Below, piece after piece: positions 27,550 through 35,863 of a DNA stretch of 64,000 nucleotides (position 1 is its first letter; every line of letters starts with the position of its first letter). Origin of the DNA: Mycobacterium sp. IDR2000157661 (GTDB taxonomy: Bacteria; Actinomycetota; Actinomycetes; Mycobacteriales; Mycobacteriaceae); the NCBI RefSeq assembly GCF_022317005.1, contig NZ_CP081006.1:2542001-2606000 (forward strand), written 5' to 3'. Made by a program: the position numbers and the translations under genes. Below the pieces are notes generated by a model that was not told the origin of the DNA, did not search any database, and saw only the letters and a program-made list of their open reading frames with translations.

Positions 27550-28206
27550 ATGAAGGCAATCAGTCGGGCGCTGCTCGCGTTGGTCCTTGCAGTTGCGGGA
27601 GCCGCCGCGTCCTTGTTCGTGAGCACCGGTACCTCGCACGCAGGGCTGGACAACGAGCTGAGCCTGGTCGACGGCCAGGACCGGACGATGACCATCCAGC
27701 AGTGGGACACGTTCCTCAACGGGGTGTTCCCGTTGGACCGCAACCGGCTGACCCGTGAGTGGTTCCACTCGGGTCGGGCAAAGTACATCGTGGCCGGCCC
27801 GGGTGCCGACGACTTCGAGGGCACCCTGGAGCTGGGCTACCAGATCGGCTTCCCGTGGTCGCTGGGAGTGGGCATCAACTTCAGCTACACCACGCCCAAC
27901 ATTCTGTTCGACCAGGCGCCCTCACCGTTCGATACAGAAGGGATCGTCGTGGACAACTTCATCACCACGCCGAACCTGTTCCCCGGTGTGTCGATCAGCG
28001 CCGACCTCGGCAACGGCCCCGGTATCCAGGAAGTGGCGACCTTCTCGGTGGATGTCGAGGGTGCCAGCGGCGGTGTGGCGGTGTCGAACGCCCACGGCAC
28101 GGTGACCGGCGCTGCCGGTGGTGTGCTGCTGCGTCCGTTCGCCCGGCTGATCTCGTCGGCCGGTGACTCGGTCACCACCTACGGCGAGCCCTGGAACATG
28201 AACTGA
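27550..28206 (+). CDS. mspA-like: MspA-family porin, copy 2
   Basis: A second 218-residue porin with the same signal peptide and about 13 base differences from copy 1 over 657 bp. These cause six amino-acid changes: V7A, L47M, two in the constriction loop (Gly to Ser, Gly to Glu) and two in the loop near mature residue 139-141 (Ala to Glu, Pro to Ala). The changes cluster in pore-lining or vestibule loops while the barrel is almost invariant. The loop here adds one acidic residue. Same AGGGAGATC-ATG start, but its leader carries a strong hairpin absent from copy 1. Confidence 0.95.
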   Translation: MKAISRALLALVLAVAGAAASLFVSTGTSHAGLDNELSLVDGQDRTMTIQQWDTFLNGVFPLDRNRLTREWFHSGRAKYIVAGPGADDFEGTLELGYQIGFPWSLGVGINFSYTTPNILFDQAPSPFDTEGIVVDNFITTPNLFPGVSISADLGNGPGIQEVATFSVDVEGASGGVAVSNAHGTVTGAAGGVLLRPFARLISSAGDSVTTYGEPWNMN

Positions 28207-28224
28207 CCATTCTCCGGAACAACG

Positions 28225-28260
28225 GAAAACAGCCCCCGGATTCGTCCGGGGGCTGTTTTC
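28225..28260 (+). terminator. strong terminator between porin 2 and mscL
   Basis: Perfect 16-bp stem with a TTCG tetraloop, arms 28225-28240 and 28245-28260, flanked by A and T runs. It can act in both directions between the convergent porin and mscL genes. Confidence 0.9.
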
Positions 28261-28280
28261 GCTTTCTTGCTCAGGCCTGC

Positions 28281-28733
28281 TCAATCCTTGTCGGCGCTCG
28301 TGGTCTCGGCCGTGTCGGGGCTCGGCCCGGCGCCCGGACCCGTGGCGCCCGCTGACCCGTTGGTCTGCGCGAGGATGTTCCGGATCTCGGTCAGCAGCGT
28401 GAGTTCGGTGTCCTGTGCCTGTTCGACCTCGCCCTTCTTGCGCAACCGGTTGTACGGCATCACCACGAGGAAGTAGACGACGGCGGCGACCAGGAGGAAG
28501 TTGATGGCTGCCGACACCAGGACATTGAGGTCGATGGTCTGCCCGCCGCCGATGCCGATCCGCAGAACGCCGTAGTCGGAATCACCTCCGGCGCCGATAC
28601 GGTTGATGAGCGGTTGAATGATGCTCTCGGTGAACTTGGTGACCAGACCCGTGAACGCGGTACCGATGACCACCGCGACCGAAAGGTCGACGATGTTGCC
28701 GCGGGCCAGGAACTCCTTGAAGCCCTTGAACAT
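28281..28733 (-). CDS. mscL: large-conductance mechanosensitive channel
   Basis: A 150-residue MscL. It has the N-terminal amphipathic [15 protein letters not shown]1 with the gate ([20 protein letters not shown]), a periplasmic loop, TM2 ([20 protein letters not shown]) and a cytoplasmic helix [13 protein letters not shown]. It opens as a pentamer under hypo-osmotic stress. The tail beyond residue 125 is Gly/Pro/Thr-rich and longer than usual. Convergent with the porins across a shared terminator; upstream lies the SAF-domain gene on the same strand. Confidence 0.95.
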   Translation of the reverse strand: MFKGFKEFLARGNIVDLSVAVVIGTAFTGLVTKFTESIIQPLINRIGAGGDSDYGVLRIGIGGGQTIDLNVLVSAAINFLLVAAVVYFLVVMPYNRLRKKGEVEQAQDTELTLLTEIRNILAQTNGSAGATGPGAGPSPDTAETTSADKD

Positions 28734-28837
28734 GCTGACTCGAATCCTCTCTGCAGGTGGTGTGTGATCGACAGACTCGCAGGGTAGGTCGACTCGCCAG
28801 CGGGCAGGGGCAGAATGTCTCGAGTGAGCAACCGGGC

Positions 28838-29488
28838 TCAGTGGATGGTGAGGGTGACCGCCTGCACGAGCGTGGCGGCCGCCACCTCGTTGGCGGCGTG
28901 AGCGGGCAGCGCGACCAACACGACGCGGTCGGTGCCGCTGCCGGCGCCGGCAGGCTTCTGCGAAACCAGCACGACGATTGCGTCGGTCGCGACCACCGTT
29001 GCGCGGGCGTCTGTTTCGCTGTCGGCGGCGAGGACGTCGACCACGTCACCGGGGCGGATCAGGTCCAGCACCGCGGTCTCGTCTAGGTAGACGGGCACGA
29101 TGCGCGCGTTGGGGCCTGCCGCCGCTTCGGCCAGGCGGGGACTCAACAGCCGCACATCGGTGAGGGTTTCGCCGCGGCGGGCAGGTCCGGTGAGCGTCGC
29201 GCCGACCACCGCTTCCAGGTCCCTGGCAGCTCCGTCGGGAACCGTCGTGGCCGTGAGGCTTTCGACGCGAATGTCATCGGGGGTGAGTTCGATGCCCGGT
29301 GCCAGATCGCGGGCTGCGACCACCACGTCGGCGCGCTCCTGGCCCGGGTCGGGTCGCAGCGCCGCGACGGCGGCGAGGAGGACGAGCGCGCCCGCGGCGA
29401 CCCGACGCGCTGCGACGGTGCGCGACCAGTCGGGGCGCAACAACTCGGCAAGGCGGCGCGCGGGCGACGGGTTCAGAGAATCACCCAT
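28838..29488 (-). CDS. SAF-domain (CpaB/RcpC-like) membrane protein
   Basis: A 216-residue protein. It has a basic cytoplasmic N-terminus, one membrane helix (about 28-45) and an extracytoplasmic SAF domain (about 52-115; [18 protein letters not shown]). A second conserved region contains [12 protein letters not shown], as in Flp-pilus CpaB proteins. No pilus genes lie nearby. In M. tuberculosis the equivalent gene (Rv0990c) follows ruc and belongs to the HrcA heat-shock regulon (recalled). Here it lies 65 nt after ruc, so co-transcription behind the CIRCE element is likely. Confidence 0.75.
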   Translation of the reverse strand: MGDSLNPSPARRLAELLRPDWSRTVAARRVAAGALVLLAAVAALRPDPGQERADVVVAARDLAPGIELTPDDIRVESLTATTVPDGAARDLEAVVGATLTGPARRGETLTDVRLLSPRLAEAAAGPNARIVPVYLDETAVLDLIRPGDVVDVLAADSETDARATVVATDAIVVLVSQKPAGAGSGTDRVVLVALPAHAANEVAAATLVQAVTLTIH

Positions 29489-29553
29489 GCCGCCAAGCTA
29501 GGCAGCCGGCTCGGCCGATGGGGCGGTTGGCGCCCGGCCTGTGGATAACCTGC

Positions 29554-29904
29554 TCAGCTGGATGCGGCGGCGGCTGCCGTGGAGCTCGTCGACGACGAAC
29601 TCGAGCCGGAGTCACTCGACTGACCCGGTGAGGAGGACTTCGGCTTGTCCGACGGCGAGCTCGACCCGGATTCGCCCGACTGGCCAGGTGAGGAGGAACT
29701 CGATCCGTTCGACTCGCTCTTGGCCGAATCGCGGCTGTCGGTGCGGTAGAAGCCGCTGCCCTTGAACACCACTCCCACGTTGCCGAAGAGCTTGCGCAGG
29801 CGACCACTGCACTTGTCGCACGTGGTCAGCGCAGCGTCGCTGAACGCCTGAACCGCATCGAACCGATCGCCGCAGTCAGTGCACGCATAGGAATAGGTAG
29901 GCAC
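29554..29904 (-). CDS. ruc: Ruc-like redox-regulated chaperone (FmdB-type zinc ribbon + disordered Ser-rich tail)
   Basis: A 116-residue protein. Two CxxC pairs (Cys8/11 and Cys29/32) form a FmdB-family zinc ribbon. After about residue 55 the chain is low-complexity Ser/Gly/Lys/Asp/Pro with an Ala-Ser end. This is the layout of Rv0991c (Ruc), which on oxidation releases zinc and prevents protein aggregation (known). GTG 29904 is used because GGAGG lies 6 nt upstream. A CIRCE element ends 27 nt upstream, predicting heat-shock control by HrcA. Confidence 0.88.
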   Translation of the reverse strand: MPTYSYACTDCGDRFDAVQAFSDAALTTCDKCSGRLRKLFGNVGVVFKGSGFYRTDSRDSAKSESNGSSSSSPGQSGESGSSSPSDKPKSSSPGQSSDSGSSSSSTSSTAAAAASS

Positions 29905-29930
29905 GAAAACCTCCGAGGTGGTCAAACTTC

Positions 29931-29957
29931 TTAGCACTCTACCGGCTTAAGTGCTAG
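29931..29957 (-). promoter_or_regulatory. CIRCE element (HrcA operator)
   Basis: TTAGCACTC-N9-AAGTGCTAG. The consensus is TTAGCACTC-N9-GAGTGCTAA, so one arm is perfect and the other has two mismatches. Placed at the ruc promoter. Confidence 0.85.
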
Positions 29958-29962
29958 AACCG

Positions 29963-30565
29963 CTACGTGGTCGGTCGCATTCCCGCGCCGAGGGGGACCG
30001 GGCCCCGTCGCGGGGTCAGTGCGTGGGTCATGGCGATGTCGTGCGGTTCGGTTGGCAGCCGATCGACGATCTCGTCGTCGCGAACCACCGCAACCCTCCG
30101 CGCCGACGGCGACGCCAGCGGGAGCGTGCGGTCGTAGAAGCCGGCACCCCGGCCGAGCCGCACGCCGAAGCGGTCGACGGCCAGCGCGGGCACCAGCAGC
30201 AGCGATGCGACGGCCACCGTCTCGGGTGGCAGCCAGGGCTGCGCCGGCTCGAGCAGGCCGAAGCGTGCCCGCACCAGTTCACCCGGCACGTAGTCGCCCC
30301 ACCGCAGCGGCCCCGGCGAGTCCGCAGCCTCGCGGTGTGCGACCGGAAGTAGCACGCGCACCCGGCGGCGGTGCAGGACGTCGACCAGCTCGAGTGAGCC
30401 CGGCTCCGAGCCGACCGGCGCATACGCGCACACAGTTTGACCGTCCTCGACCAGATTGGCGGCGTGCAGGGCCAGCGCATGCGCCTCGGCGTCGTGTTCG
30501 TGTGCAGGCACGGCGCGGCGGGCCGCGAGGATCGCCTCGCGCAGTTCGGCTTTGTTTCCGCTCAC
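29963..30565 (-). CDS. 5-formyltetrahydrofolate cyclo-ligase
   Basis: A 200-residue enzyme converting 5-formyl-THF to 5,10-methenyl-THF with ATP. The start VSGNKAELREAILAARRAV holds the substrate-binding basic residues. The C-terminal half has LVPALAVDRFGVRLGRGAGFYDRTL, the family nucleotide/folate motif. GTG 30565 follows GGGGAG by about 7 nt; an in-frame codon at 30613 would add 16 unconserved residues. Divergent from galU, as in Rv0992c-Rv0993. Confidence 0.9.
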   Translation of the reverse strand: MSGNKAELREAILAARRAVPAHEHDAEAHALALHAANLVEDGQTVCAYAPVGSEPGSLELVDVLHRRRVRVLLPVAHREAADSPGPLRWGDYVPGELVRARFGLLEPAQPWLPPETVAVASLLLVPALAVDRFGVRLGRGAGFYDRTLPLASPSARRVAVVRDDEIVDRLPTEPHDIAMTHALTPRRGPVPLGAGMRPTT

Positions 30566-30619
30566 CGCATCGCTCCCCGAACACCCGACCTTCCGCAGGT
30601 TCAACCGACTCAAGGAGGT

Positions 30620-30625
30620 TAGTGT
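30620..30625 (+). promoter_or_regulatory. leaderless -10 box for galU
   Basis: TAGTGT ends 7 nt before ATG 30633. A purine-rich AAGGAGG also lies further upstream, at an unusual distance for ribosome binding. Confidence 0.35.
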
Positions 30626-30632
30626 GTGAACG

Positions 30633-31544
30633 ATGACACGGCCTCTGGTACCGATTCCTTACACAGCGGTGGTCCCCGCGGCGGGGTTGGGAACGCGGTT
30701 CCTGCCCGCGACCAAGACGGTGCCCAAGGAGCTGTTGCCCGTCGTCGACACCCCCGGCATCGAACTGGTCGCCGCCGAGGCGGCCGAGGCCGGTGCCCAA
30801 CGCCTCATCATCGTCACATCCGAGGGCAAGGACGGTGTCGTCGCCCACTTCGTCGAGGACCTGGTTCTCGAGGGAACGCTGGAGGCGCGCGGCAAACAGT
30901 CGATGCTGGAGAAGGTCCGGCGCGCGCCCGCGCTGATCAAGGTGGAGTCGGTGGTGCAGGCCGAACCGCTCGGCCTGGGCCACGCGGTCAGCTGCGTCGA
31001 GGGCTGCCTCGCGCCTGAGGAGGACGCCATCGCGGTACTGCTGCCCGACGACCTGGTGCTGCCCACCGGCGTTCTGGAGACCATGTCGAAGGTTCGCGCC
31101 AAGCGCGGCGGTTCGGTGTTGTGCGCGATCGAGGTGCCGCTCGACGAGATCAGCGCCTACGGCGTGTTCGACGTCGAACCGGTCGAAGACACCAACAACC
31201 CGAATGTGATGCGCGTCAAGGGCATGTTCGAGAAGCCCAAGGCCGAGGACGCGCCGTCACCGTACGCCGCGGCCGGACGCTACGTGCTGGACCGGGCTAT
31301 CTTCGATGCGCTCAAGCGGGTACCGCGCGGGGCGGGTGGCGAGATCCAGCTCACCGACGCCGTCGCCCTACTGATCAACGAGGGCCATCCGGTGCACGTG
31401 GTGATACACCGCGGCTCTCGACACGACCTCGGAAATCCCGGCGGCTACCTCAAGGCTGCGGTTGACTTTGCGTTGGAGCGCGACGACTACGGGCCAGAAC
31501 TGCGCCGGTGGTTGGTGGAGCGATTGGGGCTCGTCGACTGCTGA
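30633..31544 (+). CDS. galU: UTP-glucose-1-phosphate uridylyltransferase
   Basis: A 303-residue nucleotidyltransferase making UDP-glucose for trehalose, glycogen and envelope glycans. The N-terminal PAAGLGTRFLPATKTVPKEL binds UTP. LPDDLVL and FEKPKAEDAPSPYAAAGRYVL are the other sugar-nucleotide signatures. First gene of a plus-strand run galU-moeA-rimJ-glpR-like; 27 nt separate it from moeA. The order is conserved across Corynebacteriales. Confidence 0.95.
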   Translation: MTRPLVPIPYTAVVPAAGLGTRFLPATKTVPKELLPVVDTPGIELVAAEAAEAGAQRLIIVTSEGKDGVVAHFVEDLVLEGTLEARGKQSMLEKVRRAPALIKVESVVQAEPLGLGHAVSCVEGCLAPEEDAIAVLLPDDLVLPTGVLETMSKVRAKRGGSVLCAIEVPLDEISAYGVFDVEPVEDTNNPNVMRVKGMFEKPKAEDAPSPYAAAGRYVLDRAIFDALKRVPRGAGGEIQLTDAVALLINEGHPVHVVIHRGSRHDLGNPGGYLKAAVDFALERDDYGPELRRWLVERLGLVDC

Positions 31545-31571
31545 GGCCCTGACGCATAGATAAGGGGTTCG

Positions 31572-32831
31572 GTGCGTTCGGTCGAAGAACAGCAGGCACG
31601 GGTGGCAGCTGCGGCGGTGGCGCCGCGCCCGGTTCGGGTGGCGATCGCCGAAGCGCAGGGTCTGATGTGCGCGGAGGAGGTCGTCACCGAACGGCCCCTG
31701 CCGGGATTCGATCAGGCCGCCATCGACGGTTATGCCGTGCGCAGCGTCGACGTGCTCGGCATCGGTGGCGCGGACGAGGGTGAGGAACCGGCCGAGCGCG
31801 AGGTGAGCCTGCCGGTGATGGGCGTCATCGAGGCGGGCGCACGCACGCCCAGCCGGCTGCAGCCTCGCCAGGCGGCCCGGGTGCAGACGGGCGCGCCGAT
31901 GCCGACGCTGGCCGACGCGGTGCTGCCGCTGCGGTGGACCGACGGCGGCGATGCGCGGGTTACGGTGCTGCGCGGCGTGCGGTCGGGCGCCTACGTCCGT
32001 CGTACCGGCGACGACGTCCAACCCGGCGATGTCGCGGTGCGGGCTGGCACCATCATCGGGCCGGCGCAGGTGGGGCTGCTGGCCGCCGTCGGCCGTGAGC
32101 GCGCGCTGGTGCATCCGCGGCCGCGGCTGTCGGTGCTGTCGGTCGGTGGTGAGCTCGTCGACATCTCGCGCACGCCCGGCAACGGCCAGGTCTACGACGT
32201 CAATTCCTACGCCCTCGCTGCGGCGGGGCGTGACGCCGGCGCCGAGGTGAACCGGGTGGGCATCGTCGACACCGATCCCAAGAAGTTGCGCGAGGTCGTC
32301 GAGGGTCAGGTCAACCGCGCGGAGGTCGTCGTCATCGCCGGCGCAGTCGGCGGCGCGGCCGCAGAGGGGGTGCGCAGCGTGCTCGCCGGGCTCGGGGAGA
32401 TGGAGGTGACCCGCATCGCGATGCACCCCGGTTCGGTGCAGGGCTTCGGCCAGCTCGGCCGCGACCGGGTGCCGGTGTTCCTGCTGCCCGCGAACCCGGT
32501 GAGCGCGTTGGTGGTGTTCGAGGTGATGGTGCGTCCGCTGATCCGGCTGTCGTTGGGCAAGCGGCAGGCGCATCGGCGCGTCGTGGCGGCGCGTGCGTTG
32601 TCGCCGATCAGTTCGGTGGCCGGGCGCAAGGGTTACCTGCGTGGTCAGTTGATGCGTGATCAGGACACCGGGGAGTACCTGGTGCAGGCGTTGGGCGGCG
32701 GGCCGGGCGCCTCGTCGCATCTGCTGGCCACCCTGGCCGAGGCGAACTGCCTGGTCGTCGTGCCGAGCGAGGCCGAGCAGATCCGCACCGGCGAGATCGT
32801 CGACGTCGCCTTCCTGGCCCAGCGCGGCTGA
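31572..32831 (+). CDS. moeA1: MoeA/gephyrin-like protein (Glp type)
   Basis: A 419-residue MoeA-fold protein. N-terminal domains start RSVEEQQARVAAAAV and contain PGFDQAAIDGYAV. The molybdotransferase domain has LSVGGELVD and GQVYDVNSY, and a C-terminal beta domain follows. Usually annotated molybdopterin molybdenumtransferase. However, this synteny (galU, moeA, rimJ, a three-helix membrane protein) matches the corynebacterial Glp/GlpR locus, where the gephyrin-like Glp binds FtsZ and acts in division (published, recalled). The canonical GGDG of active MoeA is replaced by GAVGG, favouring the division role. Confidence 0.85.
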   Translation: MRSVEEQQARVAAAAVAPRPVRVAIAEAQGLMCAEEVVTERPLPGFDQAAIDGYAVRSVDVLGIGGADEGEEPAEREVSLPVMGVIEAGARTPSRLQPRQAARVQTGAPMPTLADAVLPLRWTDGGDARVTVLRGVRSGAYVRRTGDDVQPGDVAVRAGTIIGPAQVGLLAAVGRERALVHPRPRLSVLSVGGELVDISRTPGNGQVYDVNSYALAAAGRDAGAEVNRVGIVDTDPKKLREVVEGQVNRAEVVVIAGAVGGAAAEGVRSVLAGLGEMEVTRIAMHPGSVQGFGQLGRDRVPVFLLPANPVSALVVFEVMVRPLIRLSLGKRQAHRRVVAARALSPISSVAGRKGYLRGQLMRDQDTGEYLVQALGGGPGASSHLLATLAEANCLVVVPSEAEQIRTGEIVDVAFLAQRG

Positions 32832-32854
32832 TCCGCACCGGGTCGAGGTCGAGC

Positions 32855-33502
32855 ATGTGGCGGTCCAGTTCACTGCATCCGGGTTGGCCGCAGTCCGCGG
32901 GGCCCCTGCGGGTGCGCGCCGGGGTGGTGCGGCTGCGGCCGGTCCGGCTGCGTGACGGCGCACAGTGGAGCCGCCTGCGTCTAGCCGACCGAGCGCACCT
33001 CGAACCTTGGGAGCCGGCCGCCGGGATGGAGTGGGAGGCGAGGCACGCGATCACGTCATGGCCGTCGGTGTGCTCCGGGTTGCGGTCAGAGGCGCGCAAG
33101 GGCCGGATGTTGCCGTATGTGATCGAGTTGAACGGTCATTTCGTCGGCCAGCTCACCATCGGCAACGTCACCCATGGCGCTTTGCGGTCGGCGTGGATCG
33201 GCTACTGGGTGGCCCGCTCGTTCGTCGGCGGCGGAATCGCAACGGCGGCAGTGGCGTTGGGGCTCGACCACTGCTTCAGCCGGGTCTCGCTGCACCGGGT
33301 CGAGGCCACCGTGCGCCCGGAGAACGCGGCGAGCCGGGCGGTCCTGGCGAAGGTCGGGTTCCGCGAGGAGGGGCTCCTGCGCAGGTACCTGGAGGTCGAT
33401 GGGGCCTGGCGGGATCACCTGCTGGTCGCGATCACCGTCGAGGAGGTCTCCGGTTCGGCAGCCGCGGCGCTGGTGCGCCAGGGCCGCGCCACCTGGGCAT
33501 AG
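32855..33502 (+). CDS. rimJ: GNAT acetyltransferase, RimJ-like
   Basis: A 215-residue GNAT protein. It has the substrate strand VRLRPVRLRDGAQWSRLR, the acetyl-CoA loop IGYWVARSFVGGGIATAAV (variant of Q/RxxGxG/A) and the C-terminal NAASRAVLAKVGFREEGLLRRYLEVDGAWRDH typical of RimJ/RimL protein N-acetyltransferases. It follows moeA by 23 nt. The natural substrate is not predictable; ribosomal protein S5 is the E. coli RimJ target. Confidence 0.88.
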   Translation: MWRSSSLHPGWPQSAGPLRVRAGVVRLRPVRLRDGAQWSRLRLADRAHLEPWEPAAGMEWEARHAITSWPSVCSGLRSEARKGRMLPYVIELNGHFVGQLTIGNVTHGALRSAWIGYWVARSFVGGGIATAAVALGLDHCFSRVSLHRVEATVRPENAASRAVLAKVGFREEGLLRRYLEVDGAWRDHLLVAITVEEVSGSAAAALVRQGRATWA

Positions 33503-33728
33503 GCGACGCGCCGCGCCGGCAAGTCGCGGCCGGAACCGCCCCGTCGAGCAAAACCCCGGCGGCGGTACCGATCTCGCGGTTGTGGCCACTAGGGCGCTGT
33601 TGCAAATGTGACATAAGTGACAGATGGTGCTTGTCAGAGGGAAATTACAGGTGTGTAATTGTCTCGGCGCGCCGCCCACGGATGCGCAGGTCACGGACCT
33701 AGCCTTATCGGGGAAAGGAGCAGGCGAC
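33503..33728. other. 226-bp AT-richer intergenic region before the GlpR-like gene
   Basis: Holds GTGACA-TAA-GTGACA (33608-33622) and the palindrome noted at 33643-33660, then GGGAAAGGAGC as the ribosome-binding site. The stretch looks like a regulated promoter separating the last gene from galU-moeA-rimJ. Confidence 0.5.
33643..33660 (+). promoter_or_regulatory. palindrome AATTACA-GGTG-TGTAATT
   Basis: Perfect 7-bp arms with a 4-bp spacer in a GC-rich genome, 69 nt before ATG 33729. A protein-binding site is likely; its regulator is not identifiable here. Confidence 0.55.
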
Positions 33729-34823
33729 ATGCCAAGCATCCCCCAGTCTCTTCTGTGGATCTCTCTCGTCGTCCTCTGGCTTTTCGTGCTCGTGCCGATG
33801 CTGATCAGCAAGCGCGACGCTGTCCGCCGAACCAGTGACGTCGCGCTGGCGACGCGTGTGCTCAACAGCGGCCGCAACGCCCGTCGGCTCAGGCGGCAGG
33901 GCCCGGCGGCCGGCCATGCCAGTGACCCGGAGTGGCGCCCGGCCGACGAGGTCGATGCTGACGACGACGCTGAGCTCGATGCTGACGTCGACGAACTGGG
34001 CCGCAAGCCGGCCGGTCGGACACTGGTGCGCGCGGCCGTCGTCGAGGACGCCGTCGAACGCGAGGCCGGCGAGGAATCCGAGTACCTCGACGTCGACGTG
34101 GTGAACGAGGACTCCGCAGCGCTGCCGGTGGGCCGCAGCAGCGCACCGCGATCGGATGAAACCGACGCGCTGCCACTGGATTTCGGTGACTCCGCGGACG
34201 CTGACGATGAGGTGATCGCGCAGGACGACCACGATGCCGAGGCGCCGGCCGGCGAAGAATCCGATGAGGAAGCACCGGTCGCCGAGGCCGAACAAGCGGA
34301 AGCCGAGGACGACGAGTACGAGTACGTCGAGGACTCGTCCGGGCTGGAGGCGCCGTCGGAGGCCGACCTGCAGATGGCCGACTCGCTGAGTGCCGCGCGC
34401 AGGCGCCGGTATGAGTCGAAGACGGCGGCGGCGGTCAGCGAGCGCAAGTACAAGTTCCGCAAGCGCATGCTCACGTTGATGGCGGTGCTGCTGGTCGCCA
34501 CCGCGACGGCCGCGTTCACGCTGGCCCCGGGGATGTGGTGGCTGTTCGGCGCGGTCGCGGGAGTGACGCTGCTCTATCTGGCCTATCTGCGTCGCCAGAC
34601 CCGTATCGAGGAGCGGTTGCGGCGCAGGCGCGCGCAGCGGGTCGCCCGGTCGAGGCTGGGTGTGGAGAACACCGACGACCGCGAATTCGATGTCGTGCCG
34701 TCGCGCCTACGGCGACCGGGTTCGGTGGTGTTGGAGATCGACGACGAGGACCCGGTGTTCGAGCACCTGGACTACGTCCCGTTTGCCCGGCACTTCGACC
34801 TGCCACGCGCGGCGGGACAGTAG
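33729..34823 (+). CDS. three-helix membrane protein with long acidic loop (GlpR-like, Rv0996-type)
   Basis: A 364-residue protein. One N-terminal helix (about 6-25) is followed by a short basic region and about 200 very acidic, probably disordered residues. Two helices at about 238-260 and 264-282 then precede a basic C-terminal segment. ATG 33729 follows an AAGGAG site; upstream in-frame codons would add unconserved sequence. The layout and neighbours match GlpR, the membrane receptor of the gephyrin-like division protein Glp in corynebacteria (recalled). If correct, it anchors MoeA1 and FtsZ at the septum. Confidence 0.7.
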   Translation: MPSIPQSLLWISLVVLWLFVLVPMLISKRDAVRRTSDVALATRVLNSGRNARRLRRQGPAAGHASDPEWRPADEVDADDDAELDADVDELGRKPAGRTLVRAAVVEDAVEREAGEESEYLDVDVVNEDSAALPVGRSSAPRSDETDALPLDFGDSADADDEVIAQDDHDAEAPAGEESDEEAPVAEAEQAEAEDDEYEYVEDSSGLEAPSEADLQMADSLSAARRRRYESKTAAAVSERKYKFRKRMLTLMAVLLVATATAAFTLAPGMWWLFGAVAGVTLLYLAYLRRQTRIEERLRRRRAQRVARSRLGVENTDDREFDVVPSRLRRPGSVVLEIDDEDPVFEHLDYVPFARHFDLPRAAGQ

Positions 34824-34885
34824 CCGACTCGACGTCGTCGATTTACGGCGATCCTGTGGTGGCTGGTAACCTGCTACCGGTATCA

Positions 34886-34958
34886 GGGGCTATGGCGCAG
34901 TTGGTAGCGCGACTCGTTCGCATCGAGTAGGTCAGGGGTTCGATTCCCCTTAGCTCCA
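34886..34958 (+). tRNA. tRNA-Ala (anticodon CGC)
   Basis: 73-nt cloverleaf without encoded CCA. The acceptor stem GGGGCTA/TAGCTCC includes the G3:U70 pair that identifies alanine tRNAs. The anticodon arm ACTCG-TTCGCAT-CGAGT gives anticodon CGC (codon GCG), and the T-loop is GTTCGAT. Confidence 0.97.
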
Positions 34959-35035
34959 CAACGTTTGAGCAGGTCAGGGCATGGAGGGGCGCCGCCGACA
35001 ACCTGCGCACAGACCTTTGAGCGCGTCGAGTCAGG

Positions 35036-35863
35036 TCACGGGTGTGCCACGAGGTAGGTCTCGTTGTCCAGTCCCGCGGTGAGTTCGTCGACGTCGAACG
35101 GCCGGTCGAGCCGCGCGCGCAGCGCCTGCGGGTCGATCAGCAGGCTGATCTCGGCGGTCTGACGGGCGAAGAGGCGCCCGATGAGTGGGTAGAGCCGTCG
35201 CATCACCGCCCGTTCCGCGGGTGTGCACCGCGAAGCGCAATAGCCGACGTGCCCGATCTCGTCGGTGAGGATCTCGCTGTACAGCAGTTCGATTCGCTCG
35301 GACACCTCCGGTTCGTCGGCGAACAACTCGACGCCGACGCGGCGCAGTTCGTCGAACATGATGCAGCCAGCCATCTCTGCGGCCCCGACGAACATGAAGC
35401 TGAGTCGCTCGGGAAGGAACACGCCCGTCTTGACGAACTGCCGTAGCACGAACGGCGGCGGGACCACCTGGAAGGTCAGGTCGAAAACGTCGAGGACATA
35501 GGCCAGTAACCGGGTGTGATAGTGCTCCTCCAACTCGAGGTAGACATTCTCGGGCGGCAGGTCCTCATCGCTGTTGAGCCCGTAGGTTTCGCCCAGTCCG
35601 ACACCGAAGCGTTCGGCCTGGTTCAGCTTGGCGGTCGCGAGCAGGAACAGCATCTTTCGGTCCAGGCCGGCCTCCGGTCGGCGACGACGCAGATTGCGCA
35701 GGAATGTCGACCGGTCAGCCGGACTTGCGGAGCGGACCGGCTTCTCTTCGAGTTCGGTGAAGAACCGCTCGCGGTTGGCCAGCCGTCGGTTGAGCAGATC
35801 GGCTTCGCCGTCTCGTCTGCTCAGAAACTCCCGGTAGCCTTCGATGCCGGTGCCGCTCATCAT
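35036..35863 (-). CDS. ferritin-like di-iron protein, probable oxygenase, of unknown substrate
   Basis: A 275-residue mostly helical protein. Two ExxH motifs are visible, EHYH in YLELEEHYHTR (about 115) and EIGH in YSEILTDEIGHVGYC (about 209), with AAEMAG and FDELRR supplying further acidic ligands. This is the pattern of a four-helix carboxylate-bridged di-iron centre, as in AurF-like N-oxygenases and related proteins. No signal peptide. Its start overlaps the stop of the TetR gene (ATGA), so it is that regulator's co-transcribed target. Substrate unknown. Confidence 0.65.
   Translation of the reverse strand: MMSGTGIEGYREFLSRRDGEADLLNRRLANRERFFTELEEKPVRSASPADRSTFLRNLRRRRPEAGLDRKMLFLLATAKLNQAERFGVGLGETYGLNSDEDLPPENVYLELEEHYHTRLLAYVLDVFDLTFQVVPPPFVLRQFVKTGVFLPERLSFMFVGAAEMAGCIMFDELRRVGVELFADEPEVSERIELLYSEILTDEIGHVGYCASRCTPAERAVMRRLYPLIGRLFARQTAEISLLIDPQALRARLDRPFDVDELTAGLDNETYLVAHP

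Noticed and set aside
26505..28206. Tandem porins as a transposon-borne duplication
   Set aside because: No inverted ends, transposase or target duplication around the pair; simple unequal exchange explains it.
28838..29488. Flp pilus assembly gene cpaB
   Set aside because: The SAF domain matches, but no tad/flp genes are present and the gene belongs to a heat-shock operon.
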